Positions 23,469 through 31,486 of a stretch of DNA of 64,000 bases are shown piece after piece. Made by a program: the position numbers and the translations under genes. How positions within the stretch are numbered: the first letter of the stretch is position 1; each line of letters opens with the position of its first letter. The DNA is from Nocardioides sp. W7 (lineage in GTDB: Bacteria; Actinomycetota; Actinomycetes; Propionibacteriales; Nocardioidaceae), in the NCBI RefSeq assembly GCF_022919075.1, contig NZ_CP095078.1, positions 1,798,001 to 1,862,000 on the forward strand, written 5' to 3'. Under the pieces are notes generated by a model. The model ran no database searches and was not told the origin of the DNA. It worked only from the letters and a program-made list of their open reading frames with translations.

Positions 23469-24851
23469 ATGGGTAGCCCAGGCCTGCACAAGGCTCGCGA
23501 CAAGATGGCAGCCGAAGGCGTCGACCCGGTCGCCATCGACACCTTCGCGCACTACTACCGGCTCCTAGAGCACGGTGAGACGGGCATGATCCCGGAGTCG
23601 ACGATCGAGCCGATCGACATGGAGGCGCTGGCCGACGTCGAGGTCCCCGACGACGTCGCCGCCGCGGCGATCCGCAGCACCGCGGTGATCAAGCTCAACG
23701 GCGGGCTCGGCACCTCGATGGGCATGGACCGCGCGAAGTCGCTGCTGTGCGTGCGCCGCGGCCTGTCGTTCCTCGACATCATCGCCCGCCAGGTGCTGCA
23801 CCTGCGCAAGCAGTACGACGCGACGCTGCCGCTGATCTTCATGGACTCCTTCCGCACGTCGGCCGACACCATGGCCGCGCTCGCGCGCTACGAGGAGCTG
23901 CCGGTCGCCGGGCTCCCGATGGAGTTCCTGCAGAACAAGGAGCCGAAGCTCCTCGCCAAGGACCTCTCCCCGGTCAGCTGGCCGAAGGACCCCGAGCTGG
24001 AGTGGTGTCCGCCCGGGCACGGCGACCTGTACACCGCGCTGCGCGGCACCGGCCTGCTGGACCAGCTGATCGCGGCCGGCTACCGCTACGCCTTCGTCTC
24101 CAACTCCGACAACCTCGGCGCCGTTCCCGACGCGCGGGTCGCCGGCTGGTTCGCCGCCACCGGCGCGCCGTTCGCGATCGAGGCGGTTCGTCGTACCCCC
24201 TCGGACCGCAAGGGCGGCCACTTCGCGCGCCGCAAGGGCGACGGCCGGATCGTGCTGCGCGAGACCGCGCAGACGCTGGACGCCGACCAGGAAGCGCTGG
24301 CCGACCTCGACCGGCACCGGTTCACCTCCACCAACAACCTGTGGTTCGACCTGGCCGCGATGAAGTCGGTGCTCGACCAGCGCGACGGCATCCTCGGGCT
24401 GCCGCTGATCCGCAACGTCAAGAACGTCGACCCCGGCGACAAGTCCACCCCCGAGGTGATCCAGGTCGAGACCGCCATGGGTGCGGCGATCGAGGTCTTC
24501 GAGGGGTCGACGCTGATCGAGGTCACCCGCGAGCGGTTCGTGCCGGTGAAGACCACCAACGACCTGCTGGTGCTGCGCTCGGACGTCTACGACATCGGTC
24601 AGGACTTCGTGCTCGACCAGGTCGCCGACGCCATCCCGTTCATCGACCTCGACGGCAAGCACTACAAGCTGGTCGGCGAGTTCGACAAGCGCTTCCCGGA
24701 CGGGGCCCCGTCGCTGAAGCAGGCGACGTCGCTCACCGTCGAGGGCGACTGGACCTTCTGCCGCGGCGTGCAGGTCGTGGGCGAGGTGGCGCTGGAGTCG
24801 TCGTCGGCCCAGCGGGTCGGCGCCGACACCGTGCTCTCGTCCGATGCCTGA
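23469..24851 (+). CDS. UTP-glucose-1-phosphate uridylyltransferase, UGP (eukaryotic-like) type
   Basis: 460-residue enzyme making UDP-glucose from UTP and glucose-1-phosphate. The nucleotide-binding loop VIKLNGGLGTSMGMDRAKSLL (about 74-94) is the UDPGP family (PF01704) motif, as is FMDSFRTSADTMAAL and VSNSDNLGAVPD. STNNLWFDLAAMKSVL and NVDPGDKSTPEVIQVETAMGAAI follow in family order. It is clearly not the ~300-residue bacterial GalU fold, although it occupies the genomic slot taken by galU in mycobacteria. It overlaps moeA by 8 bp and heads the operon. Confidence 0.94.
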   Translation: MGSPGLHKARDKMAAEGVDPVAIDTFAHYYRLLEHGETGMIPESTIEPIDMEALADVEVPDDVAAAAIRSTAVIKLNGGLGTSMGMDRAKSLLCVRRGLSFLDIIARQVLHLRKQYDATLPLIFMDSFRTSADTMAALARYEELPVAGLPMEFLQNKEPKLLAKDLSPVSWPKDPELEWCPPGHGDLYTALRGTGLLDQLIAAGYRYAFVSNSDNLGAVPDARVAGWFAATGAPFAIEAVRRTPSDRKGGHFARRKGDGRIVLRETAQTLDADQEALADLDRHRFTSTNNLWFDLAAMKSVLDQRDGILGLPLIRNVKNVDPGDKSTPEVIQVETAMGAAIEVFEGSTLIEVTRERFVPVKTTNDLLVLRSDVYDIGQDFVLDQVADAIPFIDLDGKHYKLVGEFDKRFPDGAPSLKQATSLTVEGDWTFCRGVQVVGEVALESSSAQRVGADTVLSSDA

Positions 24852-26073
24852 CGCCCCGGACACCGTCGAGCAGCACCTGGACCGGGTGCTGCGCGACCTC
24901 GATCCGCTGCCGGTCTTCCCGCAGTCGCTGATGGACACCCTCGGGCTGGCGTGTGCCGAGGACGTCACGGCCCAGGTCGCGCTGCCGTCGTTCGACAACT
25001 CCGCGATGGACGGGTACGCCGTCGTCGCGCACGACGTCGCGACGGCGACCGAGGAGTCGCCGGTGCACCTGCCGGTGGTCGGCGAGATCGGCGCCGGCAA
25101 CGCCCAGCTGCTCGCGCTCGCGCCCGGCACCGCCGTCAAGATCATGACCGGCGCGCCCGTGCCCGCGGGTGCGGACGCGGTCGTGCCCTATGAGTGGACC
25201 GACCGCGGGGTCGCCCAGGTGGCGATCAGCCGGGCACCGAAGCCGGGCCAGCACATCCGGCCCGCCGGTGAGGACGTCGCCGTCGGTGACCTGGTCGTCG
25301 AGCGCGGCACGGTGCTCGGTCCCCGGCACCTCGGCCTGCTGGCCTCGATCGGCCGGGCGACGGTCCGCTCCCGGCCCCGGCCGCGGGTGGTGATCCTGTC
25401 GACCGGCACGGAGCTGCGCGAGCCCGGCGTACCTCTCGGTCACGACTCGATCTACGACGGCAACTCGTTCCTGCTCGCCGCCGCCGCGCGCCGCGCCGGC
25501 GCGCTCGCCTACCGGGTCGGCATCGTCCCGGACGAGCCGGAGGCCTTCCTGTCCGCGCTGGAGGACCAGCTGGTCCGCGCCGACGTGGTCGTCACCTCCG
25601 GCGGCGTCTCGCAGGGCGACTTCGACGTGGTCAAGGAGGCGCTGGCGCCGAGGGGCGTGTGGTTCGGCCCGGTCGCGATGCAGCCCGGCAAGCCGCAGGG
25701 CTTCGGGTTCGTCGGCGAGGACAACACCCCGATCTTCACGCTGCCCGGCAACCCGGTCTCGTCGTACATCTCCTTCCAGCTGTTCGTGCTGCCCGCGCTG
25801 CGCAAGCTGATGGGCATGACTCCCTGGTCCCGCCCGACGGTGCCGGCCCGGCTGACCCACGCGGTGACCTCGCCGGCGGGCCGGCGGCAGTTCCTGCGGG
25901 GGGAGTACGTCGCCGAGGCCGGCGCCGCCACGGTCGCGCCGGTCGGCGGACCGGGATCGCACCTGGTCGGCGACCTGGCCTCCTCCAACGCGCTGATCGT
26001 GATCGCGGAGGACACCACCTCGCTGGCGGCGGGCGCGCAGGTGGACGTGCTGCCGCTCGATCTGGACTACTGA
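24844..26073 (+). CDS. moeA: Molybdopterin molybdenumtransferase / gephyrin-like protein (MoeA/Glp)
   Basis: 409 residues; inserts molybdate into adenylylated molybdopterin. Domain order is Moe[13 protein letters not shown] (about 49-60), [17 protein letters not shown] (102-117), [12 protein letters not shown], the MoCF core [14 protein letters not shown] with [19 protein letters not shown], and [23 protein letters not shown]. In Corynebacterium the orthologue in this neighbourhood, Glp, binds FtsZ and works with a membrane receptor GlpR in cell division (published for that genus). Here a GlpR/SepX-like gene sits four genes downstream, so a moonlighting divisome role is plausible. Overlaps the previous gene by 8 bp. 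Confidence 0.93.
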   Translation: MPDAPDTVEQHLDRVLRDLDPLPVFPQSLMDTLGLACAEDVTAQVALPSFDNSAMDGYAVVAHDVATATEESPVHLPVVGEIGAGNAQLLALAPGTAVKIMTGAPVPAGADAVVPYEWTDRGVAQVAISRAPKPGQHIRPAGEDVAVGDLVVERGTVLGPRHLGLLASIGRATVRSRPRPRVVILSTGTELREPGVPLGHDSIYDGNSFLLAAAARRAGALAYRVGIVPDEPEAFLSALEDQLVRADVVVTSGGVSQGDFDVVKEALAPRGVWFGPVAMQPGKPQGFGFVGEDNTPIFTLPGNPVSSYISFQLFVLPALRKLMGMTPWSRPTVPARLTHAVTSPAGRRQFLRGEYVAEAGAATVAPVGGPGSHLVGDLASSNALIVIAEDTTSLAAGAQVDVLPLDLDY

Positions 26074-26077
26074 TCCC

Positions 26078-26551
26078 ATGAGCGACCGCCTGACCCACGT
26101 CGACGAGTCCGGCGCGGCCCGGATGGTCGACGTCTCCGCCAAGGACGTCACCGCCCGCACCGCCACGGCCTCCGGCCGGGTGCTCGTCGCCCCGCGGGTC
26201 GTGGAGCTGCTCCGCGGCGAGGGCGTCCCGAAGGGCGACGCGCTGGGGGTCGCCCGGGTCGCCGGGATCATGGCCGCGAAGCGGACGCCCGACCTGGTGC
26301 CGCTGTGCCATCCGCTCGCGATCTCCGGAGTGACGGTCGACCTGGTCGTCACCGACTCCTCCGTCGACATCACCGCCACCGTCCGCACCACCGACCGCAC
26401 CGGCGTCGAGATGGAGGCCCTGACGGCCGTCTCGGTCGCCGCGCTGACCGTCGTCGACATGGTCAAGGCCGTCGACAAGGGCGCGGTCATCACCGACGTC
26501 CGGGTCGAGGCGAAGTCGGGCGGGAAGTCCGGCGACTGGGCCCGCTCATGA
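26078..26551 (+). CDS. moaC: Cyclic pyranopterin monophosphate synthase
   Basis: 157 residues; forms cyclic pyranopterin monophosphate in molybdenum-cofactor synthesis. Motifs: [24 protein letters not shown] at the N-terminus, [24 protein letters not shown] (active-site Lys and His), and [29 protein letters not shown] near the C-terminus with the catalytic Lys. Full length. 4 bp after moeA; its stop overlaps the following start (ATGA). Confidence 0.97.
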   Translation: MSDRLTHVDESGAARMVDVSAKDVTARTATASGRVLVAPRVVELLRGEGVPKGDALGVARVAGIMAAKRTPDLVPLCHPLAISGVTVDLVVTDSSVDITATVRTTDRTGVEMEALTAVSVAALTVVDMVKAVDKGAVITDVRVEAKSGGKSGDWARS

Positions 26552-27024
26552 CGATCCCGGCCGCGGTCGTCGTCGCGTCCAACCGCGCGGCGGCGGGGGT
26601 GTACGCCGACGAGACCGGCCCGCTGATCGTCGACGCCCTGCGCGAGCTGGGCTTCGCCGTCGAGCCCGCGGCCGTCGTACCGGACGGCGAGCCGGTGGGG
26701 GAGGCCATCGCCGCCGCGATCGCGGCGGGCGCCCGGTTGGTGCTCACCACGGGCGGCACCGGCCTGACCCCCACCGATCGGACCCCCGAGGCCACCCGCC
26801 CGCTGCTCGACCGCGAGGTGCCCGGCATCGCCGAGGCGATCCGGGCGTACGGCGTCGCGCACGGCGTACCCTCCGCCGCCCTCTCCCGCGGGCTCGCCGG
26901 TGTGGCGGGATCGTGCCTGGTCGTGAACCTCCCCGGCTCCCGCGGCGGGGTCAAGGACGGGCTCGCGGTGCTCGCGCCGATCGTGCTGCACGCGGTCGAG
27001 CAGGTCGTCGGGAGCGACCACTGA
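26548..27024 (+). CDS. mog: Molybdopterin adenylyltransferase-like protein (MoaB/Mog)
   Basis: 158 residues; adenylylates molybdopterin before metal insertion. The MoCF-type fold shows [60 protein letters not shown] and [15 protein letters not shown], the classic TTGGTG and PGS motifs. The start overlaps moaC stop (ATGA), so translation is coupled. With moeA and moaC it forms a compact cofactor module. Confidence 0.94.
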   Translation: MTIPAAVVVASNRAAAGVYADETGPLIVDALRELGFAVEPAAVVPDGEPVGEAIAAAIAAGARLVLTTGGTGLTPTDRTPEATRPLLDREVPGIAEAIRAYGVAHGVPSAALSRGLAGVAGSCLVVNLPGSRGGVKDGLAVLAPIVLHAVEQVVGSDH

Positions 27025-27620
27025 CCGGCCCGGGTCGGGCCTGGCCGGCGCGGCTGAGCGACGGCGACGTGACGGTGCGGCCGCTGCGGGTCCGCGACCA
27101 GCGCGCGTGGCGCGAGGCCCGACAGCGCAACGCCGCGTGGCTGATGCCGTGGGAGGCGACGGTCCCGCCGGGCCTGGGAATCCGCCCGAACACCTTCGCG
27201 GGACTGGTGCGACGGATGCGCCGCCAGGCCCGGGAGGGGACGACGTACCCCTTCGCCGTCGAGGTCGACGGCGAATTCGCCGGTCAGGTGACGGTGACCA
27301 ACATCGCCCGCGGGTCCGCGCAGTTCGGCTCCGTGGGCTACTGGATCGACCAGGAGTACGCCGGCCGCGGCGCGATCCCGCGCGCTGTCGCGCTGGTCGT
27401 CGACCACTGCTTCACCGAGGCGGGGCTGCACCGCGTCGAGATCGCCATCCGGCCGGAGAACTCCAACTCGCTGCGGGTGGTCGAGAAGCTCGGGATCGAG
27501 GAGTTCGGCTACGCGCCGCGGTACCTCCACATCGACGGGGACTGGCGCGACCACCGTCTCTACGCGATCACCCGCGAGGAGTGCCCGTACGGCCTGCTGC
27601 GGCGGCTCGACGAGGCCTAG
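27021..27620 (+). CDS. GNAT N-acetyltransferase, RimJ-like
   Basis: About 199 residues. GNAT fold of the RimJ/RimL branch: VTVRPLRVRDQRAWREARQRN, FAVEVDGEFAGQVTVTNIARGS, GYWIDQEYAGRGAIPRAVALVVDHCF (acetyl-CoA loop), LHRVEIAIRPENSNSLRVVEKLG and YAPRYLHIDGDWRDHRLYAI. Neither ATG nor GTG occurs before the conserved VTVRPLR block. A CTG overlapping the mog stop codon (CTGA) is the best coupled start; GTG codons inside VTVRP would truncate strand 1. The slot matches Rv0995 (rimJ) in mycobacteria. Substrate protein unknown. Confidence 0.85.
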   Translation: MTGPGRAWPARLSDGDVTVRPLRVRDQRAWREARQRNAAWLMPWEATVPPGLGIRPNTFAGLVRRMRRQAREGTTYPFAVEVDGEFAGQVTVTNIARGSAQFGSVGYWIDQEYAGRGAIPRAVALVVDHCFTEAGLHRVEIAIRPENSNSLRVVEKLGIEEFGYAPRYLHIDGDWRDHRLYAITREECPYGLLRRLDEA

Positions 27621-27702
27621 TCACAGGAGTCTCAGAAGTCTTCTCGCGACACACGGGTAGACATCCGCCCCAGGCTCCGTCGGCGGTCCTACGCTCACGT
27701 TC

Positions 27703-28584
27703 GTGACCTGGAGCTCGCTCATCTTCGTGGCCGTGGCCGTGGCGTGGGCGGCCTACCTCATCCCCGTGGCGATCAAGTCGCACGACGACGCGGTGCGCAG
27801 CCGCTCGGTCGAGCGATTCTCGCACCGGATGCGGGTGCTCGCCCGCCGCGAGCCCGTCGACCGGCGCAGTGCCCGCCTCGTCGTCACGCCGGGCCGTCCC
27901 GCGTCGACGGCGATCGTCGTCACGAAGCCCTCGGCCGCGGATCCCGCCCCGGCTCCGGCCGAGACTCCCGAAGCCCCCGCGGCCGTCGAGGTCCCCGCGA
28001 TCGAGCTGACCCCGGCCCAGCGCCGGGCCCGCCGCGCCGCCGCCGTTCGCGCGACCAAGCGCCGCCGCAACGTGCTCGCCGTACTGCTGCTCGCCAACGC
28101 CGTCGTCGCGCTGCTCGCCGGGCTCGGCGTGCACTCGTGGTGGTACGTCGCCATCCCCGGCGGACTGCTCGGCGCCTGGCTCGTGCTGTGCCGCGTGATG
28201 GTCAAGAAGGAGCACGCCGCCCTCGCTCCGCGCGCGGCCGTCCCGACAGCAGCTCCCTCCGCGACCGAGCCGGTCGTGGCGGACGAGCAGGTCGGCGAGG
28301 TCACCGAGGAGATCGCGATCGTGGCTGAGGCCGAGGTCCAGATCACCTCCGACGTCCAGGTCGACCCGACCCTGTGGGACCCGGTGCCGGTCACGCTGCC
28401 GACGTACGTCTCCAAGCCGGCCGCGGTCCGTCGTACCGTCCGGACGATCGACCTCGACGACACCGGCGTGTGGTCCTCGGGCCACGCCCAGGCCGACAGC
28501 CAGCTCGCCCGTGAGGCCGAGGAGGCCGACCGGGTCGAGAAGGCCCAGCGGGCCGACGGCGACGATCGCGCGGTCGGATCCTGA
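27703..28584 (+). CDS. sepX: Divisome-associated membrane protein, SepX/GlpR-like
   Basis: 293 residues starting with GTG. An N-terminal membrane helix (SLIFVAVAVAWAAYLIPVAI) is followed by a basic loop (KSHDDAVRSRSVERFSHRMRVLARRE), a Pro/Ala-rich linker, a second two-helix segment (NVLAVLLLANAVVALLAGLG, WWYVAIPGGLLGAWLVLCRVM) and an acidic C-terminal tail with WDPVPVTLPTYVSKP and RTIDLDDTGVWSSG. The architecture and position right after rimJ match Rv0996, Streptomyces SepX and Corynebacterium GlpR, which link gephyrin-like Glp and FtsZ to the membrane. Assignment rests on architecture and synteny. Confidence 0.82.
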   Translation: MTWSSLIFVAVAVAWAAYLIPVAIKSHDDAVRSRSVERFSHRMRVLARREPVDRRSARLVVTPGRPASTAIVVTKPSAADPAPAPAETPEAPAAVEVPAIELTPAQRRARRAAAVRATKRRRNVLAVLLLANAVVALLAGLGVHSWWYVAIPGGLLGAWLVLCRVMVKKEHAALAPRAAVPTAAPSATEPVVADEQVGEVTEEIAIVAEAEVQITSDVQVDPTLWDPVPVTLPTYVSKPAAVRRTVRTIDLDDTGVWSSGHAQADSQLAREAEEADRVEKAQRADGDDRAVGS

Positions 28585-28587
28585 ACG

Positions 28588-28609
28588 TCGACCCGATCAG
28601 TCGGGTCGA
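28588..28609 (+). terminator. Operon terminator
   Basis: TCGACCCGA / TCGGGTCGA perfect 9-bp stem with TCAG loop, three bases after the sepX/glpR stop, ending the six-gene operon before tRNA-Ala. Confidence 0.8.
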
Positions 28610-28667
28610 TTGGGACCGGCCGCGAGGCTGGTGCTAACGTTTCGCCTCGCGTCTTCGGGCGCGATCT

Positions 28668-28744
<77 letters not shown>

Positions 28745-28748
28745 ACCC

Positions 28749-28932
28749 GCTGGTCAGACGGTTACTCCGACCTCCTCACTGAGGAGACGGAATGGCGAGT
28801 CGGCAGAAGCTCGGCAGTTCCTCGCACCGTAGGTGCGAATCTCGGGCTGCCTCGGTTCAGTGCGTGCGCCTCTCCTTCATGGAGACCACACACCCGCACA
28901 CCGAGTCGATCGGCGACGTCCTGTCCACCTCC
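28749..28932 (+). repeat. Structured direct repeat, copy A (candidate ncRNA or recombination site)
   Basis: A ~49-bp block (28749-28797) matches 30997-31045 at about 43-44 positions. It contains the hairpin CTCCTC-ACT-GAGGAG nested in TCCG/CGGA. A second block (28864-28932) shares GTGCGC, the hairpin TCTCC-nnnnn-GGAGA and ATCGGCGACGTCCT with copy B. Between the blocks copy A carries an additional perfect hairpin TCGCACC-GTA-GGTGCGA. Conserved stems with variable peripheral stems suggest selection on folded nucleic acid. Not coding in any supportable frame. Confidence 0.75.
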
Positions 28933-29126
28933 AAGTGGTCAGAGACCTTTCCAGGCTCTCGCCCATAGGCCGTCGAGTCCCTCGCTTGCTGCTTCGAGAC
29001 TGGTTCGTGGGATGCGGCGCTCCGCGGTCGTAGCCCCGACACACCGTTGAGCCGGCACGCGGTCAGGGCGGTCACTGCCGCGGGTTTGATTGAATACCGG
29101 AGCCAGTATTCTCGAGAGAGGACCGC

Positions 29127-30833
29127 ATGAAGCGTTCAGCCGCAGGACATGCTCTGCGTCACCTGCTCCAGGTCGACGTCAACGCTCACCGCCCCTCAGA
29201 GGTCGGAGCAGAGTCAAACGAGCAACTCAGAACCCTGTTCCTGTCGCTGCTCGAGACCATCGGACCCCGAGTGTTCCTCGACATCGGCGCCCGAGACGCC
29301 GAGAGCGCCATGGCGGTCGCCGACGCCCATCCCGATTGCCGCTGCATCGCCTTCGAAGCCAACCCCCACATCTACGCCCAGTTCGCCGACGCCGTCGCCG
29401 AGCATGGACGCGTTGACTACCGCCACCTTGCCGTAAGCGACACCGCCGGCGAGATCGAGCTGTTCATCCCTCGCGTCTCAACCGAGATCGTCGTCGGCGA
29501 CGAGATCGTCGCATCCCACCACGTCGAAGCAGCCGACACCGGCCGCAGCTCACTGCTCAAACGCACCGACGCCGGCGCGCAATACGACATCGTCACCGTG
29601 GCCGCCACCAGCCTCGACCAGCTCGCCCGCGCGGAGGGATTGACCAAGCACGGCGAGCTCGCGCTCTGGATCGACGTCGAGGGAGCCGCCAAGCTCGTCA
29701 TTGACGGCGGTCGTCGGACTCTTGCGCGTGCAGCGGTCGTCCTCATCGAGGTCGAGGGCCACGCGTTCTGGGACGGACAGTCCACCTCCCACACCGTGAT
29801 CTCCCAGCTCATCGATCTCGGCCTCGTCCCCGTCGCACGCGACCGCGAGTACTACGACAAGCAGTTCAACGTCGTCTTGGTCAGAGCTGACCTGCTACCG
29901 CAGCTCGGCCCGCAACTATTCGACGCGAACAGCGCGCTGACTCTGTCGCGTACCAACCCCGAGCGGGAGCCCTCTGCCACCGCGGCCACTGTCGCCGCGT
30001 TGGAAGAACGTCTCGAGCGACTCGAAAGGGCCCTGGATTCGAAGCAGTCGGCCCCGGCGCCAGATCGGAGTGGACCTCTGGACTCAGCGCAGAGCTCGTC
30101 GGGCTCGCGGCCTGCACGGACCTACCCGCCTCTGGTCGGACGGTTCACACCCATCCTCATCCCCACGTTCAACAACCCCACGTTCGCGCGCGCCATGGTC
30201 GAGCAGCTCGAGGCCAGGCACCACGCCAATATCGTCATCCTCGACAACGCCTCCACCTCGCCCGAGATGCTCCGCACTCTCGACGACCTCCGCGGACGTG
30301 CCACCGTCAGACGCCTCCTCGACAATCGTGGACCACGCCGCGTGTGGGACGAACCCGAGATCTACGACGCTCTGCCTCAGGTCTTCGGCGTCACCGACCC
30401 CGATCTCCAGCTCCACCCGGCCCTGCCCGACGACTTCATCGAGCAGCTCTACACACTCACCGTGCGCCACCAGGTCGGGAAAGCCGGAATGGCGCTCGAC
30501 ATCAGCAACGTCGACGCCCTCGTCGACAACTCGTTCGTGATCGGCGGGTCGCCCTACAAGATCTGGGAATGGGAGGCCCAGTATTGGACCGACCAGGTCG
30601 AGGCCGACGTCTACCGCGCTGCCATCGACACCACCTTCGCGATCTACAACAAGGACTTCTTCGACAAGGCCGACCCGCTCCTAGCCGTACGAGTAGGAGG
30701 GGACTTCACCTGTCAGCACCTGCCCTGGCTCAAGACGTTCGCACTCCCAGCGGACGAGGTCGACTACTACCGAAGCACCAACACGCACTCCTTCTACCTC
30801 CCAAACCGCGACCACGGCCCGCCGAGTGCCTGA
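29127..30833 (+). CDS. FkbM-type methyltransferase fused to a GT2-like glycosyltransferase domain
   Basis: 568 residues. The N-terminal domain (about 45-260) is an SAM-dependent FkbM methyltransferase: VFLDIGARDAESAMAVADAHPDCRCIAFEANPH, SLLKRTD, the TSLDQLARAEGL and LWIDVEGAAKLVIDGGRRTL motifs. A linker with a short coiled-coil heptad (VAALEERLERLERAL) leads to a GT-A-like domain (about 340-565): FTPILIPTFNNPTFARAMVEQL, IVILDNAST, and GVTDPDLQLHPALPDDF, where TDPDL is the DxD-like site. Likely builds or decorates a surface glycan. RBS GAGAGGA is well placed. It is flanked by the two structured repeats; composition is less GC-rich than the core. Confidence 0.85.
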   Translation: MKRSAAGHALRHLLQVDVNAHRPSEVGAESNEQLRTLFLSLLETIGPRVFLDIGARDAESAMAVADAHPDCRCIAFEANPHIYAQFADAVAEHGRVDYRHLAVSDTAGEIELFIPRVSTEIVVGDEIVASHHVEAADTGRSSLLKRTDAGAQYDIVTVAATSLDQLARAEGLTKHGELALWIDVEGAAKLVIDGGRRTLARAAVVLIEVEGHAFWDGQSTSHTVISQLIDLGLVPVARDREYYDKQFNVVLVRADLLPQLGPQLFDANSALTLSRTNPEREPSATAATVAALEERLERLERALDSKQSAPAPDRSGPLDSAQSSSGSRPARTYPPLVGRFTPILIPTFNNPTFARAMVEQLEARHHANIVILDNASTSPEMLRTLDDLRGRATVRRLLDNRGPRRVWDEPEIYDALPQVFGVTDPDLQLHPALPDDFIEQLYTLTVRHQVGKAGMALDISNVDALVDNSFVIGGSPYKIWEWEAQYWTDQVEADVYRAAIDTTFAIYNKDFFDKADPLLAVRVGGDFTCQHLPWLKTFALPADEVDYYRSTNTHSFYLPNRDHGPPSA

Positions 30834-30835
30834 GC

Positions 30836-30880
30836 TTCCGGAGCACGGGTCTACCTGTCACCCCGACCTGAGCTCCGGAA
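30836..30880 (+). terminator. Terminator of the fusion gene
   Basis: Perfect 9-bp stem TTCCGGAGC / GCTCCGGAA (30836-30844 and 30872-30880) immediately after the stop codon, with a 27-base loop. Confidence 0.65.
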
Positions 30881-30996
30881 GGTCTAGCCCCTGGTGGTGC
30901 CGAGCTGGGGAAGCCGTCAACTGCTCCGAGCAGAACTGAGCGGGCACGGCCCGGCCCCGGCGAGCCACCAGCCGCGCTGGACGGGCACGAGGTAGT

Positions 30997-31109
30997 GCTG
31001 GTCGGACGGTTGCTCCGACATCCTCACTGAGGAGACGGAGTGGCGGTGCGCACCTCTCCGGCATGGAGACCCCCCGCTCTCGGGGCTATCGGCGACGTCC
31101 TCCACCTCC
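30997..31109 (+). repeat. Structured direct repeat, copy B
   Basis: Second copy of the element at 28749-28932, same orientation, 2.25 kb downstream, on the other side of the methyltransferase-glycosyltransferase gene. The two conserved blocks are here directly adjacent. Hairpins: CTCCG...CGGAG enclosing TCCTC-ACT-GAGGA; TCTCC-GGCAT-GGAGA; and CCCCG-CTCT-CGGGG. Confidence 0.75.
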
Positions 31110-31425
31110 GAGCCCGCCGCCTACCTGCGGGGTCAGCGTGCAGACGCTGGACGACCTGCGCTGTCAGGGCCGTGGACCGCGCGGCCCCTGAGTGGGCCGG
31201 GGTCAAGCGACGGGAACCCCCGGTTGACCGTGTCTCGCTTGACCGACCCTGTCGGGCACGTCGGACAGACCGAACCGCCAAACGGTCCCGCTCCTGCTCG
31301 GTGCCCCACCTGCCTGCGACACCGAGGGTTGCCGAAAGTCTGGTCGGCATTCGCAATGAATGGTTTCAGATTGTCGCCTGAGTGATTCTGAGCTTCGCGC
31401 GTCCCGAACCCTCGAACAGCCCTTG

Positions 31426-31441
31426 CGTGACGGCCGTCACG
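31426..31441. promoter_or_regulatory. 16-bp perfect palindrome upstream of GH78
   Basis: CGTGACGGCCGTCACG, perfect over 16 bp, 46-61 bp before the start codon. Possible operator for a dimeric regulator; cognate protein unknown. Confidence 0.5.
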
Positions 31442-31454
31442 ACCCTAACCTCCG

Positions 31455-31466
31455 TGAAACGTTTAA
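31455..31466. promoter_or_regulatory. LacI-type operator-like site
   Basis: TGAAACGTTTAA, one base from the TGAAACGTTTCA palindrome typical of LacI-family sugar regulators. It lies 21-32 bp upstream of the GH78 start, between palindrome 31426-31441 and the Shine-Dalgarno GGAAGGG. Confidence 0.6.
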
Positions 31467-31486
31467 ATCATGTGGAAGGGAACGGC

